Below, piece after piece: positions 43,504-50,749 of a DNA stretch of 56,218 bases. Position 1 is the first letter of the stretch. Each line of letters starts with the position of its first letter. Origin of the DNA: Bacillota bacterium (GTDB lineage Bacteria > Bacillota > Clostridia > Christensenellales > Aristaeellaceae); assembly GCA_023415715.1 (NCBI GenBank), contig JAEZJP010000288.1, positions 1-56,218 of the forward strand. The letters run 5' to 3'. Position numbers and translations under genes: made by a program. The notes below the pieces were generated by a model. The model worked only from the letters and a program-made list of their open reading frames with translations. It was not told the origin of the DNA and did not search any database.

Positions 43504-43532
43504 TTGCGGCAAGTCGTTTTGCCTGTTACAAT
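43504..43532 (+). promoter_or_regulatory. Promoter of the MFS transporter gene
   Basis: TTGCGG (43504-43509), 17-base spacer, TACAAT (43527-43532), followed by a leader of about 40 bases. It faces away from the promoter at 43435-43463 with about 40 bases between the two -35 boxes. Confidence 0.55.
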
Positions 43533-43575
43533 ACAGGAAACGTTCTTTCATATACAGGAAAGGAATGCACACAAC

Positions 43576-44829
43576 ATGCCAAGGCGGACGATGCGCAGGG
43601 AGATGCTGCTGTTTTTTATCCTGATCACGGCAGCAGCGCTGGGAAACGGCCTGAGCGACTCCATTTATGCCAATTATTTTAAGGATGCCTATCAGGTTGA
43701 CGCCATCAAGCGCGGGTTTATAGAGTTCCCCAGGGAACTGCCGGGCATGCTTTGCGCGCTGGTGATCGCATCCCTCTCCATGCTGGGGGATCTCAAAGCC
43801 AGCCTTATTGCCCAGGTGCTGGCCTGTGGCGGCCTGACGGCGCTGGGAATTTTCACGCCCTCCTTTGGCGGGATGCTTGTTTTCCTGTTCATCAACTCCA
43901 TGGGCATGCATCTTTTCATGCCTTTGCAGGATTCTATCGGCATGGCGCTGGCAGAGCCTGACCAGGTGGGGCGGCGCATGGGCCAGTATGCCAGCGCGAA
44001 AACGGCGGTAGGCTGTCTTGCCGGGATTATTGTATACTTTGGGTTCAGAAGCGGGGCTTTTTCCTTTACTACGCCTGTAAAGACCGTTTTCCTGCTGGGT
44101 TCCGCCTCCTTTTTGGTAGCCATTGCTGCTTCCATGATGCTGGTTCGAAGGGTAGGCCCACAGCCGGTTACCATAAGAAGGTTCAGGCTGCTTTTTCGTA
44201 AAAAGTACAGTTATTATTATTTCCTGACCATACTGCACGGTGTGCAAAAGCAAATCGCTTTCGTGTTCGGCACCTGGGTTCTGGTGGAGCTTTTGCGCAA
44301 AGGCGCCGATATCATGTCCCTGCTGCTGATTGCCAGCAGCTTTGTGGGCATCTTCTTCATGCGCTGGGTCGGCCACTGGATGGATAAGTTCGGCATCAAG
44401 CGCATGATGTACCTGGACGCGCTTTCGTTCATCTTCGTGTATGTGCTGTACGGCTTTGTGGTGTGGGGGATCACAAGCCGTGTTCTGCCGGATAACAGCT
44501 GGCCTGTGATGGTGGTGTATGCATTGTTCGTGCTGGACCGGCTGTCCATGCAGATCGGCGTTGTCAAATCCCTCTATCTGCGCTCCATAGCGGTGAATGA
44601 TGAGGAAATCACCGCCACGCTTTCCACCGGCATCAGCCTGGATCATATCGTGGCTATCCTGGCGGCGCAGCTGAGCGCCGCCATCTGGGTACAGTGGGGA
44701 GCCCAGTGGGTATTCTTCATTGCTGCTTTTATATCGCTGGGCAATTTGTTTGTTGCTTGGCGGCTTCCATCCGACAAAAAGACTTCGGCGTTGGCAACTG
44801 AACCTGCTTCTGAGGCGGTTGAAGCTTAA
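43576..44829 (+). CDS. Major facilitator superfamily transporter
   Basis: 417 aa, about 12 membrane helices in the cytoplasmic membrane. No signal peptide. The first loop contains DSIYANYFKDAYQVD and LPGMLCALVIA, the central loop RRFRLLFRKKYSYYYFLTIL is strongly basic, and MRWVGHWMDKFGIKRMM is a repeat of the family loop (G-x-x-x-D-x-x-G-x-R). Substrate unknown. The ATG at 43576 has AAGGA eleven bases upstream; a second ATG at 43591 is possible. The gene is divergent from the two-component/pseudo-ABC unit, so it may be its regulated target. Confidence 0.85.
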   Translation: MPRRTMRREMLLFFILITAAALGNGLSDSIYANYFKDAYQVDAIKRGFIEFPRELPGMLCALVIASLSMLGDLKASLIAQVLACGGLTALGIFTPSFGGMLVFLFINSMGMHLFMPLQDSIGMALAEPDQVGRRMGQYASAKTAVGCLAGIIVYFGFRSGAFSFTTPVKTVFLLGSASFLVAIAASMMLVRRVGPQPVTIRRFRLLFRKKYSYYYFLTILHGVQKQIAFVFGTWVLVELLRKGADIMSLLLIASSFVGIFFMRWVGHWMDKFGIKRMMYLDALSFIFVYVLYGFVVWGITSRVLPDNSWPVMVVYALFVLDRLSMQIGVVKSLYLRSIAVNDEEITATLSTGISLDHIVAILAAQLSAAIWVQWGAQWVFFIAAFISLGNLFVAWRLPSDKKTSALATEPASEAVEA

Positions 44830-44844
44830 AATTTGTAAAAACCC

Positions 44845-44873
44845 TTGTCCTTCCGCTGCCCCTGTGATACAAT
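44845..44873 (+). promoter_or_regulatory. Promoter of pyrR-uraA
   Basis: TTGTCC (44845-44850), 17-base spacer, TGA-TACAAT (44868-44873), an extended -10. Leads into the attenuator leader. Confidence 0.65.
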
Positions 44874-44879
44874 ATATTG

Positions 44880-45005
44880 AGTGAAAAGTACATACAATGT
44901 CTTTAACTCGGTACATTGATGCCGGCAAGATGTTGAGCGAGTCTTAAGCGAACCGCCCAAAGACATTCAGCTTGCCTGCGACTCTAACGCGGACAAGCTT
45001 TTTTG
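44880..45005 (+). promoter_or_regulatory. Attenuator-like leader of pyrR-uraA
   Basis: A terminator AGCTTG...CAAGCT followed by TTTTTT (44969-45005) stands just before pyrR. GCCGGCAAG (44921-44929) can pair with CTTGCCTGC (44971-44979), eight of nine bases, which would break the terminator. AATGTCTTT (44896-44904) and AAAGACATT (44959-44967) form a closing helix. I cannot find the usual PyrR-binding loop (UCCAGAGAGG type), so the sensing element may be divergent. Confidence 0.65.
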
Positions 45006-45027
45006 ATGAGCAAAAGGGAGGATCAAT

Positions 45028-45567
45028 ATGCGGCTGAAAGCACAAATCGCCGATGAGATGAAGATCCACCGCACGCTTTCCCGGATGGCCCACCAGGTGA
45101 TCGAGCATCATCAGGACCTAAAAAGCGTATGCCTGGTAGGCATCAAGACCCGCGGCATCCCCCTGGCTCAAAGGATAGCAAATAACATCGCCCAATTTGA
45201 GGGGACCGAGATTCCCGTAGGCGAGCTGGATATTACATTGTACCGGGACGATCTTACCGTATCCAGCGATCAGCCGGTGCTCAGCGAAACCCGCATCCCC
45301 TTCCCTGTGGCCCATAAGAATATCATCCTGGTGGATGATGTGATCTTTACCGGGCGCACCGCAAGAGCGGCCATGGACGCCGTCATGGCCCTGGGCCGGC
45401 CGGCTACCATTCAATTGGCGGCACTGGTGGACAGGGGCCATAGGGAACTGCCTATCCGGGCGGACTACGTGGGATTGAACATGCCCACCTCCCGCAGCGA
45501 GGTGGTGGCTGTGCGCCTCATGGAAACCGACGGTGAAAATAGCATCCAGCTATACGAAAAATCATAA
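45028..45567 (+). CDS. pyrR: Pyrimidine operon attenuator / uracil phosphoribosyltransferase PyrR
   Basis: RNA-binding regulator that senses UMP/UTP, with weak uracil phosphoribosyltransferase activity, 179 aa. The PRPP-binding loop IILVDDVIFTGRTARAA (about residues 99-115) is intact, as are GIKTRGIPLAQRI, GELDITLYRDDL and the C-terminal NMPTSRSEVVAVRL. Length is usual for the family. GGGAGG lies seven bases before the ATG. uraA follows after 59 bases and the leader upstream is attenuator-like, so PyrR probably represses its own operon and uracil uptake. Confidence 0.95.
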   Translation: MRLKAQIADEMKIHRTLSRMAHQVIEHHQDLKSVCLVGIKTRGIPLAQRIANNIAQFEGTEIPVGELDITLYRDDLTVSSDQPVLSETRIPFPVAHKNIILVDDVIFTGRTARAAMDAVMALGRPATIQLAALVDRGHRELPIRADYVGLNMPTSRSEVVAVRLMETDGENSIQLYEKS

Positions 45568-45626
45568 TCACTTATTCATCGCCTGGAGCGCCCCCTAGGG
45601 CGTTTCATAATAAAGGAGGAATCTTC

Positions 45627-46991
45627 ATGGCATCCAACGCTCCCCACATTGGATACCTGCCGGATGAGAGGCCGCCAGTTTGGAGGCTGCTTCTGTATGC
45701 TCTCCAGCAGGTCGTCGTCATGTTCCCTGCCACCATTGCTGTTGCACTCATTACCGGCTTCCATGTATCCACCACCATCTTCGCCAGCGGCCTTGCCACA
45801 GTCTGCTTCATACTCATCACCGGGCGGCAGCTTCCTCTTTACTATGGCTCCAGTTTTTCCTATCTGTCTGCTATCATGGGCCTGATGGCTGCCCAGGCGG
45901 CGGCCGGCAAGCCCCTCAACGACCAGATTGCTGTTGCTCAGTTTGGTATCATCATGTCCGGTCTTGTGTCCATTGCGGCTGGTTTCCTGGTAAAAGCCGT
46001 GGGCAAGGATGTTATCGACAAGATCCTGCCCGCCTCTGTGACAGGCCCCATTGCCATGGCCATCGGTCTGACCCTTGCCGCCGTCGCGCTGGGTGACGCC
46101 GCTACCGCCCCCGCCGGTGTGGCCGAAGGCACTGCCGCCACGGCTTCCAACCTGGCTTGGGTGATTTCCCTAACGACACTTGTTTCCACCATTCTGTTTT
46201 CCGTGTACCTCAAGGGCTTCTGGAGCCAGCTTCCGCTGCTCTTTGGACCCCTGGTCGGCTGTTTGGTAGCCTTTATCGCAGGCCAAATCTCCGGTATCAA
46301 CTTCTTCCAGGTGCTTTCCGGCTCCTCCACAAGCCTGTTCGCCCTGCCTGAGTTCACGCTGCCTATTCCCTCCTGGGCGGCAGTTGCAGCCATCATGCCC
46401 ATCGCCATCGCCACGATTCCCGAATCCACCGCCCATGTGTACCAGCTAGACATTTACGTCAACGACCTGTCCCGCAAAAAGGGCGGCAAGCATTACAACA
46501 TTGCTGACAAGCTGGGCCTGAACCTCATCGGCGATGGCATCGGCGATATGGTTTCCGCACTTTTCGGCGGCCCCGCCGGCACCAACTACGGCGAAAACAT
46601 CAGCGCCATGGCCATCACCAAGGTGTTCTCCACTGCCGTGCTTCTGGCTGCCGCTGTGATCGCCATGATCGTTTCCTGCTTCACACCCCTGATCAACGCC
46701 ATTTATGCCATTCCCAAGGCTGTCATCGGCGGCTTGGAAGTGTACCTCTTCGGCGCCATAGCTGCCCAGGGTATCGCCATCATGATGGACAAGAAGACCG
46801 ATATGTTCAGCGCAAAGAACATCGCTGTGATCGCCACCATTATGGTGATCGGTGTTGGCGGCCAGTACCAGTTCGGCGGCAGCATTCCCTTCTTCGGCAT
46901 CCAGGTGCCCTGCATCGCCGGCGCGGCCATCTTCGGCATCCTGCTGAACCTGCTGCTCAGCATCGGAGAAAAGAAGCATAAGAACGCGTAA
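45627..46991 (+). CDS. uraA: Uracil/xanthine permease (NCS2 family)
   Basis: Proton-linked nucleobase importer, 454 aa with about 14 membrane segments. NCS2 marks: PLYYGSSFSYLSAIMG near the start, TGPIAMAIGLTLAAVALG, IPESTAHVYQLDIYV and GLNLIGDGIGDMVSALFGGPAGTNYGENISAMAITKV-type stretch (given in parts) with the conserved NYGEN. Association with pyrR marks uracil as substrate. AAAGGAGG precedes the ATG. The gap from pyrR contains a short CGCCC/GGGCG hairpin. A terminator follows the gene. Confidence 0.94.
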   Translation: MASNAPHIGYLPDERPPVWRLLLYALQQVVVMFPATIAVALITGFHVSTTIFASGLATVCFILITGRQLPLYYGSSFSYLSAIMGLMAAQAAAGKPLNDQIAVAQFGIIMSGLVSIAAGFLVKAVGKDVIDKILPASVTGPIAMAIGLTLAAVALGDAATAPAGVAEGTAATASNLAWVISLTTLVSTILFSVYLKGFWSQLPLLFGPLVGCLVAFIAGQISGINFFQVLSGSSTSLFALPEFTLPIPSWAAVAAIMPIAIATIPESTAHVYQLDIYVNDLSRKKGGKHYNIADKLGLNLIGDGIGDMVSALFGGPAGTNYGENISAMAITKVFSTAVLLAAAVIAMIVSCFTPLINAIYAIPKAVIGGLEVYLFGAIAAQGIAIMMDKKTDMFSAKNIAVIATIMVIGVGGQYQFGGSIPFFGIQVPCIAGAAIFGILLNLLLSIGEKKHKNA

Positions 46992-47012
46992 TTTCCCATC
47001 ATTGATAACAAG

Positions 47013-47049
47013 ACCGGGTGGCTCCTTTAGGGGAACCACCCGGTTTTTA
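47013..47049 (+). terminator. Terminator of pyrR-uraA
   Basis: ACCGGGTGG and CCACCCGGT pair and are followed by TTTTTATT. Confidence 0.9.
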
Positions 47050-47176
47050 TTATGCTGCCCTGAATATTGGAAGCGAAGCTTGCATATCAAGATGAAGGTT
47101 TAAAAGCGCACCATACACACATTTTCACTCCATGGGGTCACGCTTGCATCATGGTAAATCAGTATTACAGGGGATT

Positions 47177-47227
47177 CCAAAGGGATGATATCCCTTTGGC
47201 AGGGGTCCAGGGGACAGCGTCCCCTGG
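47177..47227. repeat. Paired small palindromes after the kdgF-like gene
   Basis: Two hairpins in a row: CCAAAGGGATGATATCCCTTTGG (47177-47199, given here as its arms CCAAAGGG and CCCTTTGG) and CCAGGGGAC/GTCCCCTGG (47207-47227), the latter touching the stop codon. I recall such double palindromes as dispersed elements in Clostridia; here it may also end the pectin operon transcript. Confidence 0.6.
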
Positions 47228-47557
47228 TTACAGGAAGTCGGCACGCATGGGGGTGAACACATCTACCAGGATACCGGATTCGAGGCAGACGGTGCCGTGG
47301 GGGATATCTGAGGGGAAAGCGATGGTGTCGCCTTCGTTGACCACCGCGTCCTTGCCATCGATGGTAAAGCGGAAGCTTCCGCTTTTCACATAGGTGCTTT
47401 GCACATGCGGATGGGTGTGCACGGCTCCGATGCCGCCTTTTTCAAAGCGGACTTCCACCATCATGATTTCGGGGGTATAGGCCAGCACCTTGCGGCTGAC
47501 ACCGCCGCCAAGGTCCTTTAAGGATATTTCTCCATTATGTACGACGATTGCTTTCAA
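47228..47557 (-). CDS. kdgF: KdgF-like cupin (unsaturated uronate linearisation)
   Basis: Single-domain cupin, 109 aa. KdgF turns 4,5-unsaturated galacturonate into linear 5-keto-4-deoxyuronate in pectin breakdown. The metal ligands known for KdgF are in place: H47, H49, Q53 in HTHPHVQ and H87 in DIPHG. The start is TTG at 47557 (MKAIVVHNGE), eight bases after GGGAG; the GTG at 47566 would abut that site. It is the last gene of the oligogalacturonide unit, 20 bases after ogl, which supports the call. Other small cupins look alike, so some doubt remains. Confidence 0.82.
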   Translation of the reverse strand: MKAIVVHNGEISLKDLGGGVSRKVLAYTPEIMMVEVRFEKGGIGAVHTHPHVQSTYVKSGSFRFTIDGKDAVVNEGDTIAFPSDIPHGTVCLESGILVDVFTPMRADFL

Positions 47558-47577
47558 ATCATCCACTCCCTTTGGGT

Positions 47578-48738
47578 TCAGTTGGGCCAGTCAATCAGGT
47601 ATAGCTGCACCTTGCCGCCTAAGTCACTGGCGTACAGAACCGCGTCATCCTCCCAGCTTACGGTGGGGTGGCAATGGCTCTTTTGCCCATACCAACTGGT
47701 TCCGTGGCGGCACAGCTTTGCAATGCGGGGGCCATCCTCGGCAAGCTCAATGCGCACCAGGTCGTCCACCTCGTCGCCCACCAGAAAGTCGGGATCACTG
47801 CCACAATGGTAGTGATTGCAGTAATGAGGCAGCAGCGTATTTTCAAGCAGCGCGCCTGTCTTGTCCGCCAGGCCCACATAGGGTATGAACCCGCTGTCTG
47901 TGGGCGTCGTGGCTACCGCCTGGGTTCGGTGGCTGGTGATGGTGCCGTCGTGGCCTGGACCTCGGTTGTCAAAAAAGACTTTGCCGTCCCGCGTCCAGAA
48001 TTCATGGCCCACGCTGTCTTCCTTATTCTGCCGGAAGCAGGGGAATACCTCCAAAGTATCGGTATCTATAATAAATATCCGCTGCATGACCAGGTGCCAC
48101 GGGCCTTCATGGCAGTACATGCATTTGTTCCGGTCCGTAGGCGAAAATTGCAGGTGCCCCAATTCGCAGGTGTCACGAACACCGATATAAGGCGTGCCGG
48201 CCTTGCCGTCTTTAAGCGGTATGAAAACGATGCGGGAGCGCTTGACTTTGTACATTTTCTCTTCAAACCCGGCGTAGTTGATGCCGTGCTCCACCTGCAC
48301 ATCCTCGTTCATGAGTGCGCCCACCAACGTGTGGTCGCAGTTGAGGGAAAGCCTGCCGGGCCTGAAATCTTCGGGAAAGGTATAGAGCACCTGCTTTTCC
48401 CCTGTCACAAGGGAATGAAGCACCACATCCCGGCCATGATTGTACAGGATCACAGTGCTATCGGGGTCTTTGGTCAACTGAGAAATCCCCTCATCCGTAT
48501 AATCTGTGACGCGGGTGATGATGCCCGTTTCCCGGTTCACGGTGAATACATTGTCGATCCCCGGCGTATCCCGGTCGGAGGCGAAGAAAATTTCCTTGCC
48601 TCCCCTGGTGAAGGCGTTTTCCGTAAAATACAGATGTACATTGTCGTAAGCGGGGCTGTTTGTAAGCTGAGTGATTTTCCGTCCCGTAAGGGGGTCGGAA
48701 AACACCCGCATTTCAGATGGATATGTTTGAGGGAGCAT
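47578..48738 (-). CDS. ogl: Oligogalacturonate lyase (PL22)
   Basis: Cytosolic seven-bladed beta-propeller lyase, 386 aa, cleaving unsaturated digalacturonate to 5-keto-4-deoxyuronate units. Family marks: the start PSEMRVFSDPLTGRKITQLT, CHEGPWH at 209-215, GHEFW at 244-248, NHYHCGSDPDF near 308-318, and HCHPTVSWEDD at 355-365; the histidines match the Mn-binding set of PL22. There is no signal peptide, as expected. ATG 48738 has AAGGAG eight bases upstream. It sits between the permease gene and kdgF, so import, lyase and isomer steps are in one transcript. Confidence 0.95.
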   Translation of the reverse strand: MLPQTYPSEMRVFSDPLTGRKITQLTNSPAYDNVHLYFTENAFTRGGKEIFFASDRDTPGIDNVFTVNRETGIITRVTDYTDEGISQLTKDPDSTVILYNHGRDVVLHSLVTGEKQVLYTFPEDFRPGRLSLNCDHTLVGALMNEDVQVEHGINYAGFEEKMYKVKRSRIVFIPLKDGKAGTPYIGVRDTCELGHLQFSPTDRNKCMYCHEGPWHLVMQRIFIIDTDTLEVFPCFRQNKEDSVGHEFWTRDGKVFFDNRGPGHDGTITSHRTQAVATTPTDSGFIPYVGLADKTGALLENTLLPHYCNHYHCGSDPDFLVGDEVDDLVRIELAEDGPRIAKLCRHGTSWYGQKSHCHPTVSWEDDAVLYASDLGGKVQLYLIDWPN

Positions 48739-48767
48739 GTCTGTTTCTCCTTTTCCATGGCAATGTA

Positions 48768-49649
48768 TTATCCCTTCACAGACCCCAACAGCACGCCCTT
48801 GGCGAAATGCTTTTGCAAAAAGGGATATACGCAGATGATGGGCACGGTGCTTACCACGATCGTGGCATACTTTACCGCGTCGGTGGCGGCCCACACCACA
48901 TCCTGCTCGGACATATTGTCATTGCCCATGCCGCCCAGGGACAGGATCACGATTTGCCTTAGCCATACGGTGATGGGCCACATGTTGCTGTCATCCAGAT
49001 AGATCATGGGGCGCATATAGTTGTTCCAGTGGCCTACCGCGTAAAACAGCGAGAAGGTTGCCAGTGAGGCCTTGCTCATGGGGATGACGATGCGTATGAA
49101 GGATTGCAGTTCGTTGCAGCCGTCGATGCGTGCACTTTCCTCAATGCTTTCAGGGATGTTCTGAAAGAAACCCTTCATCACCATCAGGTTGTAACCGGAG
49201 ATAGCTACCGGCAGCCAGATGGCCCAGAAGGTATTTTTCAGATGGAGCTGGTTGGCAGTCACGATGAAATCCGGGATCAGCCCGGCCGAAAAGAGCATGA
49301 AGAACACCACGACCCGAAGGAGCCACTTGCGGCCGGGCAGTTCTTTTTTGCTCAGGGCATAGGCGGCGGTGGAGGTCATCAGGATATTGATGAACGTGCC
49401 TACGATGGTGATCAGAAAGCTGTTTCCCAGGGAGGACAGCGTTTTTCCGGACTGGAAGATCATGCGGTATGCATCCAGGGTAAAGGCCGTGAAGCGCCCG
49501 TAGGCCATACCGGTCACGGAAAAGGAGCCTACGGTGCAGTAAATGAGCGGAGCCACCATGATAATGGCAAAAAGGCCAAGCAGGACGTAATTGAGCACAT
49601 CGAAAGTCTTGCCCGCCGCCGATTGGTTGCGCGAGGTCATACTGCTCAT
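48768..49649 (-). CDS. ABC oligogalacturonide permease, LplC/AraQ type
   Basis: Membrane subunit, 293 aa, about six helices. It carries the ATPase-contact loop EESARIDGCNELQSFIRIVIP and the C-terminal YPFLQKHFAKGVLLGSVKG of LplC proteins, with VGHWNNYMRPMIYL between. The ATG at 49649 overlaps the stop codon of the LplB gene by one base (TGATG) behind GAGGAGG, so translation is coupled. ogl follows after 29 bases. With the LplB subunit and binding protein of the same transcript it forms an importer, very probably for oligogalacturonides judged by ogl and kdgF. Confidence 0.92.
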   Translation of the reverse strand: MSSMTSRNQSAAGKTFDVLNYVLLGLFAIIMVAPLIYCTVGSFSVTGMAYGRFTAFTLDAYRMIFQSGKTLSSLGNSFLITIVGTFINILMTSTAAYALSKKELPGRKWLLRVVVFFMLFSAGLIPDFIVTANQLHLKNTFWAIWLPVAISGYNLMVMKGFFQNIPESIEESARIDGCNELQSFIRIVIPMSKASLATFSLFYAVGHWNNYMRPMIYLDDSNMWPITVWLRQIVILSLGGMGNDNMSEQDVVWAATDAVKYATIVVSTVPIICVYPFLQKHFAKGVLLGSVKG

Positions 49650-50644
49650 CAGTATATGCCCTCCTCTCCGATGGCTTTGGCCAGCCTGTTTGTGCCCAAA
49701 ACCAGAATCAGGCTCACGACGGAACGGAACAGGCCTACGGTGGCGCTGTAGCTGAAGGAGCTGAGGCCGGCAGGCACCTTGCTGCCCAGGATGCCCACTT
49801 CATAGATATATGTGTCAAACACCGTGCCTACTTCCCGGTTGAGGCTGTTGATCATCAGGTAGATCTGGTCAAAGCCCGAATCCAGGAAGGAGCCCATGCG
49901 CAGTATCAGCAGAATGATGATCGTGGATTTGATGGAAGGCAGCGTGATGTTCCATAATTGGCGGAACCTGCCCGCGCCGTCGATAACAGCGGCTTCGTAT
50001 AATTGTTCATCCACCCCGGAGAGGGCCGCCAGGTAGATGATGGTGCCCCAGCCGGCTTCCTTCCAGATAAGTTCAATAATATACATGGGGCGGAACCATT
50101 CGGGGCCGGAGAGGAAGGGGATCTGCGTAAGACCTTGCTGCTGGAGAAGCGTATTGACAAGCCCCCTTGGCGCGGGGCCAAGCAGCAAAAGCATCAGGCT
50201 CGCGATGACCGCCCAGCTTAAGAAGTGGGGAAGATACACCAAGGATTGCAGAGTGCGTTTATAGGTAAACTGGCGGATCTCATTGAGCAGCAGCGCCAGG
50301 ATCAATGGAATCGGGAAATACAGTACAATGTTCCATACGGCAAGTACCATGGTATTACGCAGAAGCATCCAGAAATCCTTGTGTGCAAAAAGAACGGCAA
50401 AGTTCTTGTACCAGGGGTCCATGACAGGGCTCGGCTGACCCAGGTTTTCCAGGGCCGGCAGGTACTTTAAGAATATGATGCGAAGCCCAAGAAGGGGAAG
50501 AAATTTGAAGACAACATAGTAAATGATGGTGGGCAGCAGCATGATGTACAGCCATTTATGGCGCATTACCCGCCGTAATAGCCTGGTTCCCGCGCCTATG
50601 GCCGGGCCTTGCGTCAGGAGCCTTTTTGGTGCGGTCTGCAACAT
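49649..50644 (-). CDS. ABC oligogalacturonide permease, LplB type
   Basis: Membrane subunit, 331 aa, about six helices, with FKFLPLLGLRIIF near the start, YLPHFLSWAV, WGTIIYLAALSGV and the coupling loop EAAVIDGAGRFRQLWNITLPSI. The ATG at 50644 (MLQTAPKR) has AAGGG nine bases upstream; an upstream start would add 30 residues without family similarity. It lies 105 bases after the binding-protein gene. As in the first importer of this window, no ATPase gene is present, so a shared MsmX-like ATPase is expected. Confidence 0.92.
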   Translation of the reverse strand: MLQTAPKRLLTQGPAIGAGTRLLRRVMRHKWLYIMLLPTIIYYVVFKFLPLLGLRIIFLKYLPALENLGQPSPVMDPWYKNFAVLFAHKDFWMLLRNTMVLAVWNIVLYFPIPLILALLLNEIRQFTYKRTLQSLVYLPHFLSWAVIASLMLLLLGPAPRGLVNTLLQQQGLTQIPFLSGPEWFRPMYIIELIWKEAGWGTIIYLAALSGVDEQLYEAAVIDGAGRFRQLWNITLPSIKSTIIILLILRMGSFLDSGFDQIYLMINSLNREVGTVFDTYIYEVGILGSKVPAGLSSFSYSATVGLFRSVVSLILVLGTNRLAKAIGEEGIY

Positions 50645-50749
50645 AGGATACACCCTTTCAAAGCGTTGGGCGCCAACATATGCCGGCAGCCACAAAAAGA
50701 AGGGATGGCATGAAGAGTCACCACTCCATGCCATCCGGGCATAGCGGCT

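Noticed and set aside
43504..44928. Extended minus-strand frame reaching 44928 upstream of the response regulator
   Set aside because: It runs antisense to the MFS gene; the regulator's receiver domain begins exactly at the ATG 43395 with a ribosome site and promoter just upstream.
45568..45626. Second attenuator between pyrR and uraA
   Set aside because: CGCCC/GGGCG is only a five-base stem followed by TTTC, too weak for a terminator.
47668..49002. 444-codon plus-strand frame opposite ogl and the LplC-type permease gene
   Set aside because: It spans two well-supported minus-strand genes and has no domain of its own.
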